A DNA stretch of 8,615 nucleotides from CALSPH01 sp041690035 (lineage in GTDB: Bacteria; Bacteroidota; Bacteroidia; NS11-12g; UBA955): contig JBDNFC010000084.1 of NCBI GenBank assembly GCA_041690035.1, forward strand, positions 1 through 8,615, given 5' to 3'. Under the pieces are notes generated by a model. That model had not been told where the DNA came from. It saw only the letters and a list, made by a program, of their open reading frames with translations, and did not search any database. Below, piece by piece: positions 1-6,816 of the stretch. Numbering within the stretch: position 1 is the stretch's first letter; each line of letters opens with the position of its first letter. The position numbers and the translations under genes are program-made.

Positions 1-77
1 TACAACTTGCTTTACTCTGGTTTCGATACATTTTTATTTCGCTCATGGCTCATAAAAACACTCAACCTGACGTAAAG
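1..77. repeat. Interspersed repeat, module B (left copy, may start before the window)
   Basis: This segment matches 8476-8552 at 73 of 77 positions, in the same orientation, with differences at 2, 29, 47 and 60. It holds TTCGATACA and ends in CTCAACCTGACGTAAAG. Read on the other strand it begins GTCAGGTTGAG, which resembles the GTCATTCTGAG start of module A at 162, so B looks like a diverged inverted partner of A. No ORF of note crosses it. It is visibly richer in G+C than the neighbouring genes. The similarity is read directly from the sequence; the family name and origin are unknown to me. Confidence 0.85.
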
Positions 78-157
78 CGCGGTCTAGTGAAAAGTGCCGC
101 AGAGCGAAAAGGGTGGTCGTAGAAAAAGTGCAGTTTGACGTAAATCAATACCCAACA
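78..157. repeat. Linker between repeat modules B and A (left set)
   Basis: The linker contains AAAAAGTGCAGTTTGACGTAAA at 123-144. This matches 8580-8601 with one difference, so the linker belongs to the repeat family too. It carries a second TGACGTAAA (136-144), echoing the one at the end of module B (68-76), plus several GCGAAAAG-like words. The remainder aligns only loosely with 8553-8615 and is longer. No coding sequence is seen. Confidence 0.65.
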
Positions 158-216
158 AAAAGTCATTCTGAGTGTTGCGCCCTAGCACAATGTATCGAAG
201 AAGGCTTAAGCGGAGA
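158..216. repeat. Interspersed repeat, module A (left copy)
   Basis: This segment matches 8412-8470 at 54 of 59 positions, with differences at 182, 187, 204, 208 and 214. It opens with GTCATTCTGAGTGTTGCGCC and includes TGTATCGAAGAAG. The small hairpin of the right copy (TTGCGC/GCGCAA) has one C-A mismatch here because of the change at 187, so this copy looks decayed. No module B follows it: sequence after about 217 is A+T-rich and unrelated, so the left set ends here. Confidence 0.85.
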
Positions 217-236
217 AGATATTTTGATTGAATAAT

Positions 237-260
237 AAGGTATTTAAAATATTATGCCTT
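237..260 (-). terminator. Possible weak terminator after frr
   Basis: AAGGTAT (237-243) can pair with ATGCCTT (254-260), giving a 7-bp stem with one G-T wobble and a 10-nt loop just past the frr stop codon. On the minus strand the stem is followed only by ATTATTCAATC, a poor U-tract. The position suits a terminator but the structure is weak. Confidence 0.3.
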
Positions 261-263
261 GAC

Positions 264-827
264 TTACACCGTCATAATTTCTTTTTCTTTATCTACCTGC
301 ATGGTTTCTAATTGAGCAATTGTGTCATCTATCATTTTTTGAATTTTAATATCCGCTCCTTTTGCCTCATCTTCAGACAATCCATCGTTTTTCAACTTTT
401 TAACTTGTTCTAGTGCCTCTTTTCTTAGATTGCGAATTCCTATTTTTGACAATTCTGTTTCAGCTTTCACTTGCTTAGCCAAATCTTTTCTTCTCTCCTC
501 TGTTAATGGTGGAATATTGATGCGAATAACATGGCCATCATTGCTTGGAGCAAAGCCCAAATTTGCATTTATAATAGCTGTTTCTATGGGCTGTATCATG
601 TTTTTTTCCCAGGGTTGAATAACAATAGACCTTGCATCTGGTGCAGAAACACTTGCCACAGAAGCCATGGCTGTGGCTGCCCCGTAATAATCAACCATTA
701 CACTGTCAAAAATATTAGGACTTGCCTTGCCTGCCCTTAATTTTGTGAATTCATTATAGGTATGGCTAATATTTTTCTTTAAATTGCCTTCTAATTCTTT
801 GTAAACATCGTTTGTATTGCTAATCAT
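264..827 (-). CDS. frr: Ribosome recycling factor
   Basis: This cytoplasmic factor, acting with EF-G, splits the post-termination 70S ribosome so that subunits can be reused. The 187-residue product has the usual full length (about 185). Conserved segments are visible: LRAGKASP (30-37), VDYYGA (45-50), IQPWEKNMI (70-78), NDGHVIRINIPPLTEERRK (96-114) and the helical stretch with IRNLR (131-135), whose Arg132 corresponds to the invariant domain I arginine, ending in DKEKEIM. The start is an ATG with an A-rich leader (AUAAAAACAAAUU) and no Shine-Dalgarno site. A TATTTTTG box sits 35 bp upstream. It is transcribed alone here, divergently from the DUF4846 gene, and its frequent partner pyrH is not in the window. 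Identification is secure. Confidence 0.97.
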   Translation of the reverse strand: MISNTNDVYKELEGNLKKNISHTYNEFTKLRAGKASPNIFDSVMVDYYGAATAMASVASVSAPDARSIVIQPWEKNMIQPIETAIINANLGFAPSNDGHVIRINIPPLTEERRKDLAKQVKAETELSKIGIRNLRKEALEQVKKLKNDGLSEDEAKGADIKIQKMIDDTIAQLETMQVDKEKEIMTV

Positions 828-980
828 AATTTGTTTTTATCTTCGCTATAGAAAATTGGAACAAAAATAAAGCCAAAACTATTAATAAAAAATTTAATTT
901 GTATTTATGCAGACACCAATGCTATTTCCTAAATTTATGCATTTATTATACTTTTTCTATATTTTAATCGTTATAAATGT
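828..980. other. Divergent intergenic region between frr and the DUF4846 gene
   Basis: This 153-bp, very A+T-rich spacer must hold promoters for both flanking genes. For frr a good -7 candidate exists (862-869). For the plus-strand gene I see only imperfect matches: TAATTTG at 895-901, and TTTG at 898-901 followed 21 nt later by TATTTCCT. No small gene or RNA is recognisable. Confidence 0.6.
862..869 (-). promoter_or_regulatory. Candidate Bacteroidota -7 box for frr
   Basis: Read on the minus strand, this is TATTTTTG, an exact fit to the TAnnTTTG consensus used by the Bacteroidota primary sigma factor. It would place the transcript start near 855, with a leader of roughly 28 nt. No TTTG is found at the expected -33 distance, so the call rests on one box in A+T-rich DNA. 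Confidence 0.4.
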
Positions 981-1757
981 ATGCTGAAAATATTTATTCT
1001 GTCATTAACATACTTTCTTTTTTCTAATATTATGGATCAAAAAAATAGCGGTAAATGTGTAAAAATAGAAAAAACAGATTCACTTATTAACAGCAGGTTT
1101 TGTGTAACTGAGGGTTATTCACGTCCTGCATTAGATAGCCAAAGTTTTGGGTATTATTTGAGACATTTATCGCTAAAACCTAAAGGAACATTAGTAAAGA
1201 CATACCAAGGAGTAATTAAAGAGAATAATGGTATTTACTGTGCAGTAGTAGATTTAGAAATAGGCAATAGAGATTTGCAGCAATGTGCAGATGCTGTGAT
1301 GAGATTAAGGGCAGAATATTTATTTAGTAAGAAAAAATTTGCAGATATTAAGTTTAAGTTTGTGGCAGATAATACTTGGCATGATTACCTAACCTATGCA
1401 AAAAGCGACCGTACTTACGCTAAGTTTCGTGCTTATTTAGATTTTGTGTTTAGCTATGCAAATACTGCTTCATTAAAAAAGCAATTAATACAAAAACCGT
1501 TTAAAGACATCAATATTGGCGATGTTTTTGTGCAATCAGGAAATCCTTATGGACATGCGGTAATAGTGGTAGATATTGCGTCCAATGGCAGTGGCGCAAA
1601 GCAATTTATTTTGGCTCAAAGTTATATGCCCGCCCAAGATATACAGATATTGCAAAATAAAAATGATACTAAACCATGGTATGATTATAGCAATAAGCAT
1701 AATAAAATTTACACTCCAGAGTGGACTTTTGATACTGCAGATTTAAGAACCTGGTAA
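981..1757 (+). CDS. DUF4846 family protein, probably exported
   Basis: The 258-residue product matches the DUF4846 pattern known from Bacteroidota genomes: SFGYYLRHLSLKP (55-67), DLEIGNRDLQQCADAVMRLR (91-110), a GDVFVQSG...YGHAVIVVDI stretch (180-199), AQSYMPAQ (212-219) and TPEWTF near the C-terminus. The function of the family is unknown to me. The N-terminus (MLKIFILSLTYFLF) is short and hydrophobic like a signal peptide, without a clear lipobox. Cys102 lies at the start of a probable helix and His192 in a GHAV strand context, an arrangement reminiscent of NlpC/P60 or CHAP amidases; this is inference. The gene stands alone on the plus strand and converges on the Rieske-like gene. The ATG at 981 is the only start in this frame that includes the hydrophobic segment. 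Confidence 0.85.
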   Translation: MLKIFILSLTYFLFSNIMDQKNSGKCVKIEKTDSLINSRFCVTEGYSRPALDSQSFGYYLRHLSLKPKGTLVKTYQGVIKENNGIYCAVVDLEIGNRDLQQCADAVMRLRAEYLFSKKKFADIKFKFVADNTWHDYLTYAKSDRTYAKFRAYLDFVFSYANTASLKKQLIQKPFKDINIGDVFVQSGNPYGHAVIVVDIASNGSGAKQFILAQSYMPAQDIQILQNKNDTKPWYDYSNKHNKIYTPEWTFDTADLRTW

Positions 1758-1763
1758 TAAAAG

Positions 1764-2219
1764 TTAATTATACACGCTTAGTAAATCACCTGTTCTGCTA
1801 GTGCGGTATTGCAATAATGGAAATATGGCAGGGGTTCTTGTAGGCATACCACTAAAATTAAACAAGCTTCCACAACAATTTATAAAACCACTCGGTTCAT
1901 ATACCCCACAGCGCATCTGCAGCGCACTAGAATCTACTGTTACCATTGCACATGCATTGCTTGGCTGATGACTGCAAGTGCGGTCAAAAACACGAATAAT
2001 GTCATCAAAATCATGCACAACTAATAATCCTTTATTACCTCCTGTTTCATAAAAAAAAGTTCCTGGCACAAAAAGAAAGTTCCCTCTTATGGCTAAATTA
2101 ATAGTTTTATTAACTGGCACAATAGGGATAGGCTCTGAATTTACAGGATTTTCTCTTTTTTTGCATTGAGCAAGAAGCAATAAAATTATAACTATACCAA
2201 AACCAATTCTTTTATTCAT
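1764..2219 (-). CDS. Degenerate Rieske-like lipoprotein
   Basis: From the ATG at 2219 the product has 151 residues. MNKRIGFG is followed by a hydrophobic stretch and LLAQC, a loose lipobox with Cys19, so it is probably an envelope lipoprotein; the residues after the Cys are basic (KKR). The C-terminal half resembles a Rieske domain: FDRTCSH (Cys82, His84), then Cys90, Cys104 and NCCGSLFNFSG (Cys115-Cys116), ending PLLQYR...LLSVYN. A true Rieske centre needs CxH...CxxH. Here the second half reads CCGS, with no second histidine, so a normal [2Fe-2S] cluster is unlikely. The frame stays open upstream to ATGs at 2309 and 2225, but starting at 2309 would bury the signal peptide and overlap hbd by about 100 nt. 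With the 2219 start the overlap with the upstream stop is 8 nt, suggesting translational coupling. It is the last gene of the operon. Confidence 0.8.
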   Translation of the reverse strand: MNKRIGFGIVIILLLLAQCKKRENPVNSEPIPIVPVNKTINLAIRGNFLFVPGTFFYETGGNKGLLVVHDFDDIIRVFDRTCSHQPSNACAMVTVDSSALQMRCGVYEPSGFINCCGSLFNFSGMPTRTPAIFPLLQYRTSRTGDLLSVYN

Positions 2220-3063
2220 AATCATAAAATCCCTTTTTTGTTTTTCTGCCAAAATAACCCGCATCCACTTTTTGCTGCTGAATTCTGCTAGGCCTAAATT
2301 TTTCATCATTATTAAATAAAGTAAACATCGATTCTGTAACTTTTAAATTTGTTTCTACTCCTATTAAATCCATAAGTTCAAAAGCACCCATTTTAAATCC
2401 ATTGGTTTTCATGAGATTATCTATGGTGGAAACATCTGCTACCTGCTCTTCTAAAATTTTTAAACTTTCAACATAAAAATGACGTGCCACCCTGTTTACA
2501 ATAAATCCTGGCGCATCTTTTGCAAATATGGGCGTTTTTTTCAAAGATTTGACAAAAAGATACGATTTATTTTTAACATCTTCTGATGTTTGAGCACCCT
2601 GTATTATTTCTACCAAACGCATAATATGTGCAGGATTAAAGAAGTGTATACCTATCACTTTATGAGGCTTATCTACCTGTGCTGCTATTTTTGTAATCGG
2701 AATAGAAGAGGTATTTGTGGCTAAAATAATAGCAGGATTATTTTCTAATACTTGCTTAAATATTTGAACCTTAATTTCTAGTTTTTCTACTACTGCCTCT
2801 ATAATGATATCGCCCCTGCAGTTACTCAAATCTGAGCTTAAATCAATGTTTTTTAAAACACTACTTTTTTCCGATTGCTGCATTTTGCCCAAACTTATAG
2901 CTTTATCTAATTGCTTATTAATACCCTCCATTCCTTTATCTAACATAGTTTGATTAATGTCAAAAAGCTGGACTTTATAACCGCTTTGAGCAGCCACTTG
3001 GGCTATTCCTGCGCCCATAACCCCTGCACCTGCTACAATTACTTTTTTTATTTCTGTTTCCAT
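2212..3063 (-). CDS. hbd: 3-hydroxyacyl-CoA (3-hydroxybutyryl-CoA) dehydrogenase
   Basis: This cytoplasmic NAD(P)-dependent enzyme interconverts 3-hydroxyacyl-CoA and 3-ketoacyl-CoA. The 283 residues match the short single-function form. The N-terminal Rossmann fold has GAGVMGAGIA (12-21) and an acidic residue closing strand two (Asp35). ATNTSSIPIT (115-124) is the conserved substrate and cofactor loop. IGIHFFNPAHIMRLVEII (137-154) supplies the catalytic His140-Glu152 pair. DAPGFIVNRV (183-192) opens the C-terminal dimerisation domain, which ends in a G-rich YFGRKTKKGFYDYE tail. The gene starts 11 nt after the EnvC-like stop codon and its stop overlaps the next start. A role in butanoate, fatty-acid or phenylacetate metabolism (paaH-type) cannot be decided from sequence alone, so the symbol is by family. 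Confidence 0.92.
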   Translation of the reverse strand: METEIKKVIVAGAGVMGAGIAQVAAQSGYKVQLFDINQTMLDKGMEGINKQLDKAISLGKMQQSEKSSVLKNIDLSSDLSNCRGDIIIEAVVEKLEIKVQIFKQVLENNPAIILATNTSSIPITKIAAQVDKPHKVIGIHFFNPAHIMRLVEIIQGAQTSEDVKNKSYLFVKSLKKTPIFAKDAPGFIVNRVARHFYVESLKILEEQVADVSTIDNLMKTNGFKMGAFELMDLIGVETNLKVTESMFTLFNNDEKFRPSRIQQQKVDAGYFGRKTKKGFYDYE

Positions 3064-3074
3064 TTAATCGTTTA

Positions 3075-4364
3075 TTACCTGCTTATCCAATATTCAGGAT
3101 TTTGTTTTTCTTGTTTAAACCAAAGTTCAAAATGTAATTCTGTTTCGTTGTCCTCGTCAGTATAAATTTTGCCAATATTTTGTTTTGTATCTACTTTATC
3201 ACCCACTTTTACATAAACAGAAGACAATTTTGCATATACAGTAAAATAATCACCATGCGAAACCATTACCATATTTTGCATTCCGGGTATTTCCATCACT
3301 GCCACTACCTCTCCTTTAAAAATACTTCGTGCAATCGCCCCATCATTGCTCAAAAAATTAATGCCGTTATTTTCTATCGTTACACCACTAAGGGTAGGAT
3401 GGGCATGTTTACCAAATCTTTCGGATATTAAACCATTGCTCACAGGCCAAGGCAATTTGCCCTTATTCAAAACAAAAGCATTACTGCTCAGCACTGATTC
3501 TGGAGTTTTTGTGGCTGTATTTTCATCTATTTTCTGTTTCTCTGTTGATTTTGATTCATTGCCATCCTTTTCCTTTTGAGCGGCACCTTTTTTTTCTTGA
3601 TTCTCTTTTTTTCTTCGCGCTTCTTCTGCTCTTCTTGCCTTTTCTATTTCTAGCGAAATTAAGCGTTCTATTTCTCGGTCCAACTTTGCTTTTGCAGCCC
3701 TTTGCTGCTGCAGTTTAATCCTTAATTCTTTTTCCTTTCCGCTCAGTTTATTTACCTCATCTTGCTGCTTGCTTTTATCCCCTTCTAACTTTACCTTTTC
3801 TCCCTCTTTTACATCTAGTATGATTTCTTTTTCACTTTTTAGCCCCTTTAATACCAAAATACCATCTTGCAATGCGAGTTTATCTTCTTCTATACTAGAT
3901 ACCATTCTGTTCTGAAATTCAGCAATTTTTTGCAAATAGCGCAGCCTTTGGGCAATTTGATTAAAGCTATGTGCACTAAAAATAAAATGCCATTTATTGC
4001 CTACACTCCCTTTTAGCCTATATGCATTATAAATTGATTTTGCATACTTTGTTTTTTGGTCTCTTAAGTGAATTTCTAACGCTGTTAACTCAGTTTCTTC
4101 TAAGTTTACTTGCTGCTCTACAGAATTTAACTCCTCAGCCAAGCTTCCAATAATTTCTTCTCTTATCTTTATAAGATTCTGTATCATGCGAAGCTGTTTT
4201 AAACTGATGTTTTTTTGGCCCTTAGTTTGTGCTAATATTTTATTTGTCTCTTCTATTTCATCAAGCTTCTTTTTTCGCTCATTTTCTATGTCTTTTCTAT
4301 CTGTAGCTTTTAAGTTAGGCATGCTAATCATTAAAAACACAAGGATTATTGATTTAATTTTCAT
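3075..4364 (-). CDS. EnvC-like murein hydrolase activator (coiled coil plus degenerate LytM/M23 domain)
   Basis: The 429-residue product has a Sec signal peptide (MKIKSIILVFLMISMPNLKA), a long coiled coil (about 22-250), a Lys/Glu-rich linker (about 245-285) and a C-terminal LytM/M23 domain (about 300-429) with LPWPVSNG, RFGKHAHPTLSG (316-327), SHGDYFTVYAKL (369-380) and NPEYWISR. The zinc site is broken: the HxGxD motif reads NNGIN (332-336) and the HxH motif reads HFE (411-413). His370 remains. In E. coli EnvC the same architecture, with a degenerate LytM domain, activates periplasmic amidases during cell separation, so I infer an activator and not a peptidase. The start lies 4 nt after the DUF4292 stop. 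Which amidase it would control is not visible here. Confidence 0.9.
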   Translation of the reverse strand: MKIKSIILVFLMISMPNLKATDRKDIENERKKKLDEIEETNKILAQTKGQKNISLKQLRMIQNLIKIREEIIGSLAEELNSVEQQVNLEETELTALEIHLRDQKTKYAKSIYNAYRLKGSVGNKWHFIFSAHSFNQIAQRLRYLQKIAEFQNRMVSSIEEDKLALQDGILVLKGLKSEKEIILDVKEGEKVKLEGDKSKQQDEVNKLSGKEKELRIKLQQQRAAKAKLDREIERLISLEIEKARRAEEARRKKENQEKKGAAQKEKDGNESKSTEKQKIDENTATKTPESVLSSNAFVLNKGKLPWPVSNGLISERFGKHAHPTLSGVTIENNGINFLSNDGAIARSIFKGEVVAVMEIPGMQNMVMVSHGDYFTVYAKLSSVYVKVGDKVDTKQNIGKIYTDEDNETELHFELWFKQEKQNPEYWISR

Positions 4365-4368
4365 TTAA

Positions 4369-5145
4369 TTATTTTCTTTTAAAAGTCGATGGAATGGTGG
4401 TGGGCATGGGATCAAAAATACTTAGACTCAAATCATTCAAAATCATGTTTACTTTTAAAATATCCATTCCATTTTTTGCAGTTAAATTAACCACATTTGC
4501 AAACAAATATTGACCCAATTTAATTTGGTTTTCATAATTTACTTGCAAATATATTTCATTTTTTTCGCCTACAAAGAAACTGTTTAATAAGTAGGTAAAG
4601 CTTTTATCTAAGACTATTTCATATCTTGATTTAGCATCTTTTCTAAGAAGCGAAGGTACTGTATCTGACAATATTTGATAATTGCTGTCTAAATCATAAA
4701 TAGGCCTAGCAAGTAAGAGCATTTGTACTTGATTAAGACTGAGCGTTACACCTGCAATACTTGCTAACTCGCTCCATGCCATTACAGAATAGCTACGTTC
4801 TATTTTGCTTATAATAGTAATACTATCCACATCCATAAAAATTCTTGCACCCTCTATCCCAAATTTGCTAATTGATAACCAAATATTCTTATCTTTTTCT
4901 ATTTTTACAACTGCATCTGTGCTTAGTTCTTCCTCTCCATCTTCATAATTTATTTTTGCTTTTGCAGAAAAGTGTGTCCAATTTATGCTCAAGTTTTTAA
5001 AGACCATGCTTGGAGCAAAAATATCAGGTACAGGTTCTATAACTTCAGCTTTAGGTATTTCTGCTACCATCATTTTTTTTGATTTGCATTCAGAAAATAA
5101 AACAATCATCATGCATAAAGTTCCTATAATTTTTATTTTTAACAT
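4369..5145 (-). CDS. DUF4292 lipoprotein, LolA/LolB-like
   Basis: The 258-residue product begins with a signal peptide ending FSEC (Cys20), a loose lipobox with Glu at -1, and the first residues after the Cys are KSKK. The body is rich in beta strands: the segment ISKFGIEGARIFMDVDSITI (92-111) followed by ERSYSVMAW is typical of DUF4292 proteins. This family has a LolA/LolB-like character (open beta barrel that binds lipoprotein acyl chains); that relation is from memory and the function is inference. The gene sits three bases after the TPR lipoprotein, with junction TAA-ATA-ATG, and four bases before the EnvC-like gene, an order recurrent in Bacteroidota. The family call is fairly sure; an actual role in lipoprotein insertion is not shown. 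Confidence 0.82.
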   Translation of the reverse strand: MLKIKIIGTLCMMIVLFSECKSKKMMVAEIPKAEVIEPVPDIFAPSMVFKNLSINWTHFSAKAKINYEDGEEELSTDAVVKIEKDKNIWLSISKFGIEGARIFMDVDSITIISKIERSYSVMAWSELASIAGVTLSLNQVQMLLLARPIYDLDSNYQILSDTVPSLLRKDAKSRYEIVLDKSFTYLLNSFFVGEKNEIYLQVNYENQIKLGQYLFANVVNLTAKNGMDILKVNMILNDLSLSIFDPMPTTIPSTFKRK

Positions 5146-5148
5146 TAT

Positions 5149-6813
5149 TTATTTGGGGATATTTTTATTTAGATTTATATAATACTCATTTTGAGGTAAA
5201 ATTTGCAACAACTCTGCCAAAAGTTGATGTGAAATTTCAAAATTATTGATTGCGATTGCTTTGCGCAAAGCCATTTCTTTTATTAAAATTGTGGTGTTTA
5301 TATTTTTCCATTCATTGATTGCAATATTTTTTTTAATATTTAATAGTTGCAATTCTACTATTTGAGCTCCCATATTTGACTTGCTCACTTTTTTTATAAA
5401 ATTACTTATTTCTGTATTAAAACTATTCTGCCAAAGTGATAGAATGGCCAATTCTTGAAAAATGATTTCATTGCTATCCAAATTTGCCCATGCCTTTTCA
5501 AGTTCAATTTTAGCATTTACAACTTTATCTAAATAGCAATTTGCCGCTGCCATAGTAGTATATAATGCAGCCCGTTCCTCTCTCTCTAAACTGTATACTA
5601 AACCATTGTCTGCAATTGCATAAGCATCCTCAAATCTTCCAATGCGCAGCAGCGATTTAGCATAAAGTTGATAAGAGCCCCATTGAGAGGGGTGATTTTC
5701 GTATAATTTTTTTGTGTAATCAAGGGCCTTGCCAAATTCTTGTTTGGCAAGCATGTCATTGCACAATGAAAAACCCACTTTATAATCTTGAGGATTTGCA
5801 AACCAAATTTCTGTTAATTTTTGTGCTGTATTTTTTTCTGATCCCGTATTTTTTAAATAAAAAGCAAGAAAAGGAGTTGCTTTGGGATTCTCTTTACTTA
5901 AGTATTGCAATGCGGCAATAAATGCTGTGTCATTAATCGTTCGGTTTTGAACTAAATACCCAATTACCTCTTGACTATTTGCATACTGATCATAAATAGC
6001 GCTCGCGATAGCTGCAGCATATAATGGCATATTACCTTGGGCAAGTGCCCATTTACTTTGCATTAAATAACCATAAAAAGCATTGGCTTTATCAGCTATC
6101 ATATTATTTATTGCGGTGTCAGCTTCAGCCCATTTGCTAAGGTCTAGCAAAAATATAATCATATTTTTTTGGGTTTGCATATCATTTGGATATTTTTTGC
6201 TCAATTTTTTTTGATTGGCTAATCTTTTATCCAATTCGTTATAGTGTGCATAATGATTGTCAAACATGAGTGCAGTTTCTTGGGTATAGCCAAATCTGTT
6301 TTGATACCTAATTAGCAATTGTTCTGCCTTTTGTTGTTGATTGTCATTAATGTAGTAGTAATAAGTTTTTTTATAATGCACACGGGTGTTAGGAAAACTG
6401 TCTATAAGCCTTGAACTTAAAATTGCAGCTTTGCTTTTTTGATTATTGTTGTAATAACTTTCTGCCGCCAATTCTGCATAGAAAGTATTTTCCGGCACTA
6501 ATGCATAGGCTTTAATAGAATGGTAGTAAACCTCTAAATAATTTTTTTGGATTAAATAAATTTTAGCCAATTGATAATAACAGGCATCACAAGCTTTATC
6601 TTTTGCAATTATGGCATTTAGTATTGTTTTAGCATCTTCTAAATTACCAATGTTGTAAGCTTTTTGAGCATCAATAAAAGCAGCTTTTTGGGAAATTTTT
6701 TGTGAAATAATATTTTCTTCAATATTGATTTTTGTAGCTGTTTTTTTTTGTTGACAAGATATTATTAGCAATAAAGTACCAAACAAAAATGATATGTATT
6801 GTCTATTTTTCAA
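5149..6813 (-). CDS. TPR-repeat lipoprotein with TTG start
   Basis: The 554-residue product opens MKNRQYISFLFG, continues into LLLIISC (good lipobox, Cys20) and then QQKK, so it is probably lipid-anchored with no acidic surface-export signal. Most of the rest is helical-hairpin sequence of TPR type. The clearest repeats are about 44-77 (AYNIGNLEDAKTIL), 78-111, 345-378 (KQEFGKALDYTKKLYENHP), 379-412 (LLRIGRFEDAYAIADNGL) and 416-449. A CDAC motif (75-78) could form a disulfide. The start codon must be TTG at 6813: an in-frame stop, shared with the upstream gene, lies two codons before it, and the next in-frame ATG is about residue 183, past the signal peptide. A run of nine A (6741-6749 on the plus strand, as T) follows the lipobox codons. 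TPR lipoproteins usually scaffold envelope complexes; partners here are unknown but may be the co-encoded DUF4292 and EnvC-like proteins. Confidence 0.88.
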   Translation of the reverse strand: MKNRQYISFLFGTLLLIISCQQKKTATKINIEENIISQKISQKAAFIDAQKAYNIGNLEDAKTILNAIIAKDKACDACYYQLAKIYLIQKNYLEVYYHSIKAYALVPENTFYAELAAESYYNNNQKSKAAILSSRLIDSFPNTRVHYKKTYYYYINDNQQQKAEQLLIRYQNRFGYTQETALMFDNHYAHYNELDKRLANQKKLSKKYPNDMQTQKNMIIFLLDLSKWAEADTAINNMIADKANAFYGYLMQSKWALAQGNMPLYAAAIASAIYDQYANSQEVIGYLVQNRTINDTAFIAALQYLSKENPKATPFLAFYLKNTGSEKNTAQKLTEIWFANPQDYKVGFSLCNDMLAKQEFGKALDYTKKLYENHPSQWGSYQLYAKSLLRIGRFEDAYAIADNGLVYSLEREERAALYTTMAAANCYLDKVVNAKIELEKAWANLDSNEIIFQELAILSLWQNSFNTEISNFIKKVSKSNMGAQIVELQLLNIKKNIAINEWKNINTTILIKEMALRKAIAINNFEISHQLLAELLQILPQNEYYINLNKNIPK

Positions 6814-6816
6814 TAT

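Noticed and set aside
1..216. CRISPR array or riboswitch in the repeat region.
   Set aside because: Units are long and diverged, with no short identical repeats separated by unique spacers, and no riboswitch core or downstream gene in the right orientation is seen.
895..930. A promoter for the DUF4846 gene (TTTG at 898-901, TATTTCCT at 923-930).
   Set aside because: The -7 part matches the consensus poorly, and such matches are expected by chance in this A+T-rich spacer.
2220..2309. A longer N-terminus for the Rieske-like protein starting at 2309 (MMKNLG) or 2225.
   Set aside because: The 2309 start would place about 30 hydrophilic residues before a lipoprotein signal peptide and overlap hbd extensively. 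The 2225 start is possible but adds only two residues.
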